Shown one piece after another: positions 17,834 through 22,678 of a stretch of 22,678 nt of DNA. The notes under the pieces are model-generated. The model was not told the origin of the DNA. It worked only from the letters and a program-made list of their open reading frames with translations, and did not search any database. Source of the stretch: Chara braunii (Eukaryota > Streptophyta > Charophyceae > Charales > Characeae); assembly GCA_003427395.1 (NCBI GenBank), contig BFEA01000131.1, positions 1,232,045 to 1,254,722 on the forward strand. Reading direction: 5' to 3'. The position numbers were made by a program, and so were the translations under genes. Positions within the stretch are counted from its first letter, which is position 1, and each line of letters starts with the position of its first letter.

Positions 17834-17921
17834 TTTTTTTTTTTTTTTTTTTTTTTTAATGTTGGGTAGGTTAGGTGCATTTAATTTATCTTTCTTNTTT
17901 TTTTTTTTTTTTTTTTTTTTT
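17834..17921. repeat. Centre of the fold-back element: T24 runs and extra arm-tip copy
   Basis: T run 17834-17857, a third copy of the 'gttggtaggttaggtgcat' arm tip (17858-17896), an N at 17897 and a second T run 17898-17921. The N exactly at the start of a homopolymer suggests an assembly join, so copy number here is uncertain. Confidence 0.75.
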
Positions 17922-17969
17922 AAGTGTTGGTAGGTTAGGTGCATTTAATTTATCTTTCTTGTTGCATGT

Positions 17970-17985
17970 TGAAACGGGGACTTCC
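17970..17985 (+). repeat. 16-bp target duplication of the SINE, left copy
   Basis: TGAAACGGGGACTTCC, identical at 18179-18194. The left arm of the inverted repeat shows the same site without an insertion. Confidence 0.92.
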
Positions 17986-18178
17986 CACCCAAGAGCCTAG
18001 CTCAGTGGGTACACCCATGAACTGTTGAAATACAGACCTGTGTTCGAAATTCGAATCCAGATGATGGAACTTAACGAGTAAACCGACTACTAATGAATTG
18101 CTTGGGGCTGGTCAGCTCAATGATAATATCTCAAGGCCGTCGCCCTTTTTTTTTCAAAAAAAAAGGGAAAAAGAAGAG
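17986..18178 (+). mobile_element. tRNA-derived SINE, 193 bp
   Basis: The head has an exact pol III A box TAGCTCAGTGGG (17998-18009) and a B-box-like TTCGAATCC (near 18048-18056), so it derives from a tRNA. The unrelated body ends in a CCC-T9-C-A9-GGG palindrome (18143-18167) and a short A-rich tail. It is flanked by a perfect 16-bp target duplication, and the other arm of the host inverted repeat gives the empty site, which fixes both ends to the base. SINEs are copied by LINE machinery; no LINE is visible in the window. Confidence 0.9.
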
Positions 18179-18194
18179 TGAAACGGGGACTTCC
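18179..18194 (+). repeat. 16-bp target duplication of the SINE, right copy
   Basis: Identical to 17970-17985. Confidence 0.92.
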
Positions 18195-18304
18195 TTGGCC
18201 TCTCTTCTTGCATATAGTAATATCCTACGGTATTTCAATTCCTCTGCTCCCTACTTGACTCTATTCAAAAGATAGGTCTACAGATCACCAGCAGGCTCAA
18301 GTCT

Positions 18305-18438
18305 CCCACTGCCCCTTTCTCATATAGAGTGACTTTGCTTTAATTTCCCCCCTTTACCAGTAGAGGCTAGTCTTGGATGTGCCCCTTTTCCCATATGTAG
18401 TGGCTTTGTGTTACTACTCCTTTTCAACTGCAGATGCT
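18305..18438 (+). repeat. Diverged tandem pair of about 70 bp at the right edge of the fold-back element
   Basis: 18311-18370 ('tgcccctttctcatatagag...') and 18379-18439 ('tgccccttttcccatatgtag...') align loosely end to end. The following 'tagtcttgga-gtgc' block occurs at 18369 and again at 18549, after the MITE. Confidence 0.5.
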
Positions 18439-18439
18439 A

Positions 18440-18548
18440 CCTTCTTCCCCCGAATACAACGTACGGTGATTATAGCTGGATGTACCTGGGGTATCTTTCA
18501 GTCTAAATACAGCTATAATAACCGTACGTTGTATTCGTGGGAAGAAGG
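18440..18548. mobile_element. Stowaway-like MITE 1, 109 bp
   Basis: Flanked by TA on both sides (18438-18439, 18549-18550). The arms of about 40 bases pair with two mismatches, starting CCTTCTTCCC, around a 31-base loop. There is no coding capacity. TA duplication and terminal inverted repeats fit Tc1/mariner-derived MITEs. A microRNA-type hairpin is an alternative reading of the same fold. Confidence 0.78.
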
Positions 18549-18937
18549 TAGTCTTGGAAGTGCTGCATTTTAGAACAGCTGGGTCTAAGAGGTGCGGACT
18601 CTGCTATGTTTCCTTATTTTAGGTGATCAGCTTTTCCCTATCGTGTCGAGACAGGAACTTGGTTGAAGTCAGAATTGTTGTTGAGTAAGTAGCTCCTTCT
18701 TCTACATGGCACCTGGTCATATTCCAGGCCAAAGCAGGGCATGACAAATAGACTGCAATGGTTATAGCAGATGCCCTAGTCAATTCGCGCATGCCTGATA
18801 GCACACTTCTCTATTGCCTAGGGGTAAAAGAGGGATTATGTTGATTTTTTTTTACTGTTCCGAGAAAGTTCACGCAGCAGCCTACGATTGAGAGAGGAAC
18901 CCAGTTTTAGGGGATCAGGGTGAAGCTCACAGAACTA

Positions 18938-19042
18938 ACGTCTTCACCCAAATAGAACGCCCAGTCATTATAGCTGTATTTGGCACAACTTTCAGCCCAG
19001 ATACGGCGATAATTACCGGGCGTTCTATTCGGGTGAAGACGG
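18938..19042. mobile_element. Stowaway-like MITE 2, 105 bp, related to MITE 1
   Basis: Flanked by TA (18936-18937, 19043-19044). The ends are ACGTCTTCACCC and GGGTGAAGACGG; arms pair over about 40 bases with about five mismatches. Arm and loop align with MITE 1 (CGAATA-AACG, ATTATAGCTG, CTTTCAG), so both are copies of one family. Confidence 0.78.
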
Positions 19043-19044
19043 TA

Positions 19045-19600
19045 GCAGCAGCACCACCTTGAGCAGTGAGAGTGCAACAAGGGGCGGTGGGACCGCTACT
19101 GGTCAGGTGGTAAGAGAGAGCCGGTGAAGTGCAAACTTGAGTTGTTCCCATTGTGATCAATACACTATGAAGATCCAAGGGAGCGTGGTGGGAAACCCAT
19201 CATGGCAGCTCAGGCTCTGTACAGTGTTTCGGACAGAGAGTGTGAGAGGGCAGCCCTGTTGGAGAGGAGGGGACTTTAATAGTAGAGCTGGTTTTTGGAG
19301 TTCTTTTGTGTGCTAAGAAAAAAGATTTTGGAAAAAACATTCACTGACATCCACTCAAGATAACCCTTAAGGAAATATCACGACTATGGATAGCGGCACA
19401 GTGGAGGCAGTGTGAGCGTTACCATCAGTGGTGGGAACGCTATTTGGCTGTAGTTAGCACAAATAGGGTAGGAAGCAAACTTGAACTGTATCCATGGTGA
19501 TCTTGGTTCAGCGAATGTTGTTATCATTGACGATCCACAGGTGCGTGGTGGGAAACCCATCTATGTGGTTCAGGCTTCCTCGAGTTTACAGGTCTGTTTA
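19045..19600 (+). repeat. Diverged direct duplication, spacing 360 bp
   Basis: The 19-base block GCGTGGTGGGAAACCCATC occurs at 19183-19201 and 19543-19561. Flanking blocks ('gcaaacttga', 'gatcca', 'ggtgggaacgct') recur in the same order at the same spacing with many differences. No gene recognised. Confidence 0.72.
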
Positions 19601-20148
19601 GGTTTAGGTTAAGGCTGGCCAAAATGAGTTCTCTGTTGGGACACTGGACCCGGTTTCCAGCAAAGCGGAAGCTGGGAAATGGCCCCAGTACTCACCGGGT
19701 AGAATTGTGAGGTCCCCGACCTTGAGTGGATTTATTTCATAGTAAACTGTGTTCTTCGGACTTCTTCCAGAAAAAAAGAAAAAAAGAAAAAAAGAAAGAA
19801 TTGGTCCCGCATAACGCTTCCACGTGAGACTCTGCCCTGTGTTGGCAAAGGGTGTGGGACAGGGGCGGGCCCGGTGAACGCTGAGTTTACTGCCTGTCGG
19901 CGCACGTTCAAATACAAGTACGCGGTGCAGCAGGTGCAGCCAAGTCTTTACACAGAGTGGCGGAGTAGCGGCTGACGTGTAGATTCCTGTTTTTGTTTTT
20001 TTCCAGTGGATTCATTACTTTGTTTTCAACTTTTCACAACTTTTTTTTTTCTTTGTTTTTTTTCAAGTGAGCACAGCCCCTTCTATTCTGGGGGGCATCA
20101 GTCCGGTTGATTATCACCGGCAAGCATGTATTTACAGCAAAGAAGAGA
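19601..20148. other. Anonymous sequence
   Basis: No gene. Contains a small 'tttccagc...gctgggaaa' hairpin near 19651-19680 and pyrimidine or purine runs. Confidence 0.4.
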
Positions 20149-20176
20149 GGGGGGGGGGGGGGGGGGGGGGGGGGGG
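20149..20176 (+). repeat. Run of 28 G
   Basis: Uninterrupted G tract; could form a G-quadruplex. Its true length is doubtful in any assembly. Confidence 0.9.
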
Positions 20177-21200
20177 AACGTGAGAGAGAGGAGAGGACTT
20201 AGAGGAACAGCTTCATCCCTGCGGCCCTGGTCACCTGCCCAAGGGGGAGACTGCTACAGCTCACAGCCTTCTCCAGACCCTGGCTCTTCTTGAGGGGGTT
20301 CCCCTGCTGATCAGGAAGCTTACTAGCAGCACCCCAGTCGCGCAGCAGGGAGATACCAAGAAGAGCGAGGTGCCGGAGGGGGGTCCCTAGCAGTCTCACA
20401 GGCCTCTTATCACCATTTCAATGTCTTCCAGTTTAACTAGAGTGCTCCCTAATAAATAGTAATAATCTATTTCTTGTTTCCGCCCCCGGACCGTTTGAAA
20501 AGCATCTATTTTATGTACATAACACTACTCCTGTCTCTCTGGCTTGTCCCTCCATTGTTGTCAACATATCCATTTTGTATAGCAATTTACCACTCTTGTC
20601 TCTCCACCCTTGTCCCTCTACTTTTGCCAAGAGACTAACAGACCTTCTCGGTCTCTGTTCTATCCTATATGTACACCTGATTTCGTTCCCTATTTCGTCC
20701 ATATCCGCTTTTTCCTGCCTGTCTTTCCCTTCTTCCTTTATCTACTAGGATTTCTCCGCTTCATGTTTCCAAGTTCAACTGTGTTTTTCCTTGCTTTCAC
20801 TGTGTTTCAGTTTTTTACGATTTTGTCCCCTCGTACCTCCCAGTCCTACTCCCCCCAACTTTTTACCCGGATGTCTACCCCCCCTGCCTACCCAACTATC
20901 ATGGTACACACGCACCCCACCAGAGCCTACTCGCCCTCCTATGATTTCTTCGAAACTATAGTACACCTCGGTTTCCTGCTAGATTCTTTTTCTTTGTTCT
21001 TAGTCGTTTTCCGAGAGGGGCGATGCAATCTCACAGCCAGCGAGCCCAGTCTTCTTAAAGCACCAGTACATAGGCACCTGGGCCGCGGGCCTGTCACCTA
21101 AAATTCTGGAAGCGCGAACGAAAATGCAACTGCCGATCCAATTTATCAACGGCGGGCCCAGCATTCGACGTTTTGGCCTCGTTTTCTTGGGGCAACAAGT
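20177..21200. other. Anonymous, partly pyrimidine-rich sequence
   Basis: A GC-richer stretch (20199-20399) is open on the minus strand for 66 codons without recognisable family. 20520-20630 holds a loose 70-bp duplication ('ctcctgtctctctggcttgtccctc' type). The 163-codon plus frame at 20610 starts at TTG, is T-rich low complexity and is not called. Confidence 0.4.
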
Positions 21201-21203
21201 TTC

Positions 21204-21440
21204 AGACTGCAAGGCTGAGGCCGTGTACTAGTGGTTTGAACCACAACGTACACTCGGGGCTGGAGGAGCGCCACTGTGCGCCAAGCTTTCCCGAACCGCC
21301 AGTGGTGCGGCACACTTTTTTTTCTTTTTTGGCTGGTGCCACCAACCATTGTGGTCCTGTAGGCCCGAGGCACAAAATTTTCGGAGTACGTGACGAAACA
21401 TTTTCTGCACGGCTGGGGCTGTGCACTAGAGGTTTAATGC
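21204..21440 (+). repeat. Diverged direct repeat, spacing 198 bp
   Basis: 'aaggctgaggccgtgtacta' with what follows (21211-21240) matches 'acggctggggctgtgcacta' with what follows (21409-21438) at most positions. Confidence 0.55.
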
Positions 21441-22209
21441 CTTCTAGACTTTCTAGTACATAATTTTGGAGAAGTTGCCAATCATCGTCTTCACCACTTT
21501 GAGGTGGTTGACAGCGGTGGGCGGGCACCTTCGGAACAACCAGCGCGAAATAGCTCGTGGCGCCAGCCAAAATCGAATCCGCGCCGGTTCGTTTTCTTTC
21601 GGCGCGCAGGTCGATTTTAGGCTCAGCACCGATAGCTGAGAAAGGTACTGGTGGTTAATTTTAGGTCACCTCTTCTTCTTTGCTGACTTGTTCAATGCGT
21701 AATCCTGCCACCACAGCCTTCTTGGCTGCAGCGCACACGCACATCATCCTCTGGAACCCGTTGTGCTGTGTTGTTTCTGGCAGTGGGACAACGCAGGTGA
21801 AAGCACTGCGTCGACCACTACTCTCCTCTCTCTTATCGCTCTAATCACTGCTGCAGTCATCCCCTTGTCTGGCTCCTTGCGGGTGCTTGCAGCCTTGGCC
21901 AACCTAGACTGGGAAAAATACAAATAAGCACCCTTCAACTTCCATAATTGGTAAATTTTCGAATTGCATTCCCATGACCGATGGTAGTGGAATGTTTTGA
22001 GATCTAGGCTACCAGACGGGCCGCCCAGGTCGGGTCACCTCGTTTCCCCGGGTTGCACGGCCGTGCAAGGACTAAGGAAGCTCCCAGCAAAAAAAAAAAA
22101 AAAAAAAAAAAGTTAAAAAAACCGAAAAAAAACTATGTTATGCAGAAAAATAAACTGAAGAATGTTTGCCTCAGGGTCACATCGAAATTCTTTACCAAAT
22201 TAAGAAACC

Positions 22210-22246
<37 letters not shown>
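22210..22246. repeat. (AAT)n microsatellite
   Basis: About 12 uninterrupted AAT units. Confidence 0.95.
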
Positions 22247-22658
22247 TATTGAGCCTCACTGCTCCACACCTTGATCACACACACACACATTGAGAGATCA
22301 CACGAAATCCACACTGGAGTCCAGAGATGCAAAGTCCAGATATGCACAGCTTAGAAATTCAAACATATTATCACATGAAACAGTTTCGGAGATCCAGTCA
22401 ACAAGCGCTCAACAGCGCAGAATTCAGCAACCCAATACCAGCACCCTCATCTAAGGTACGTGACTCTCTTCTCTCCCTGCCTCACTCTCTCTTTCTTTCT
22501 CTCTGTCTTCTCTCTCTCTCTCTGTGTCCCTCCTGGTCTTCTTCATGCATGCTCTCTCTCTCTCTATATATATATATTATATAAACAGTTTGTCACAGCC
22601 CCTCGTTTGTTGTCCTCTTCTCCCTCTCTGCCTACGGTTTACCGGGCAGTTCTATTTG

Positions 22659-22678
22659 ACGATATATATATATATCGT
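22659..22678. repeat. 20-bp perfect palindrome at the window end
   Basis: ACGAT, a TA run, ATCGT; a perfect palindrome as far as the window shows. Confidence 0.9.

Larger units (their letters stand above)
17604..18362. mobile_element. Long inverted-repeat (fold-back) element flanked by TA
   Basis: The left arm 17604-17835 and the right arm 17922-18362 (minus the SINE) are reverse complements over about 230 bases with only about one difference noticed (a C/T near 17696). The outer ends read TA-CTGGTAAAGG and CCTTTACCAG-TA, so a TA target duplication as used by Tc1/mariner elements is possible. The centre holds two T24 runs and an extra copy of the arm tip. No transposase. Near-identical arms imply recent formation or gene conversion. 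Confidence 0.8.
21441..22678. other. Anonymous right end with simple repeats
   Basis: No gene recognised. Contains an A run (22089-22111), an AAT microsatellite, a CT-rich tract (about 22480-22563), TA repeats and a terminal palindrome. Confidence 0.45.

Noticed and set aside
20610-21101. 163-codon plus frame rich in Phe and Leu, looking like membrane segments
   Set aside because: It begins at TTG and lies in T-rich sequence where hydrophobic codons arise by composition.

Overview
The window reads as nuclear DNA of a streptophyte (green-plant lineage), most likely a charophyte alga of the Chara type. Three things suggest this. There is one intact, intronless EIN3/EIL ethylene-response transcription factor gene. 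A mitochondrial cox3 fragment of plant type shows the conserved residues directly in the DNA, with no obvious need for C-to-U editing. The rest is repeat-rich, retrotransposon-laden intergenic sequence. The species is an inference; no search was run.

Layout. 1-1435: downstream flank of the gene, with a degenerate tandem repeat at 57-640. 1436-3934 (minus): the EIN3/EIL gene, the only gene that looks functional. 3935-6544: upstream flank, a degenerate minisatellite (4515-4740), a three-copy diverged tandem repeat (4795-5310) and anonymous DNA. 6577-7524: a composite nuclear mitochondrial insert (NUMT) made of a cox3 piece and an oppositely oriented group II intron reverse transcriptase/maturase piece, bounded exactly by a 32-bp direct repeat. 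8052-12519 (minus): a decayed Ty3/gypsy chromovirus with gag, the RNase H end, integrase and a chromodomain; protease, RT and most of RNase H are deleted. Its integrase is split by an 1856-bp hAT-like non-autonomous DNA transposon (8835-10690) with an 8-bp target duplication, which itself carries a tRNA-like sequence. 13105-14490 (plus): remnants of a second Ty3/gypsy element in the opposite orientation. 14491-16430: anonymous DNA with small hairpins. 16431-16712 (minus): the 5' end of a mitochondrial large-subunit rRNA gene, a second NUMT.

17396-19600 is a nest of fold-back sequences. It holds a 759-bp inverted repeat with nearly identical arms, a tRNA-derived SINE inserted in one arm with a perfect 16-bp target duplication, two related Stowaway-like MITEs of about 105-109 bp with TA duplications, and a diverged 360-bp duplication. 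19601-22678 has only simple repeats, including a run of 28 G, and anonymous sequence.

No operon-like cooperation exists here. The story is one regulatory gene surrounded by layered insertions whose order can be read: retrotransposon first, then the hAT-like element inside it; fold-back element first, then the SINE inside it. Eight of the nine single-base Ns lie inside the two mitochondrial-like segments, which bears on assembly quality. No CRISPR array, bacterial operon or clearly new gene system was found.
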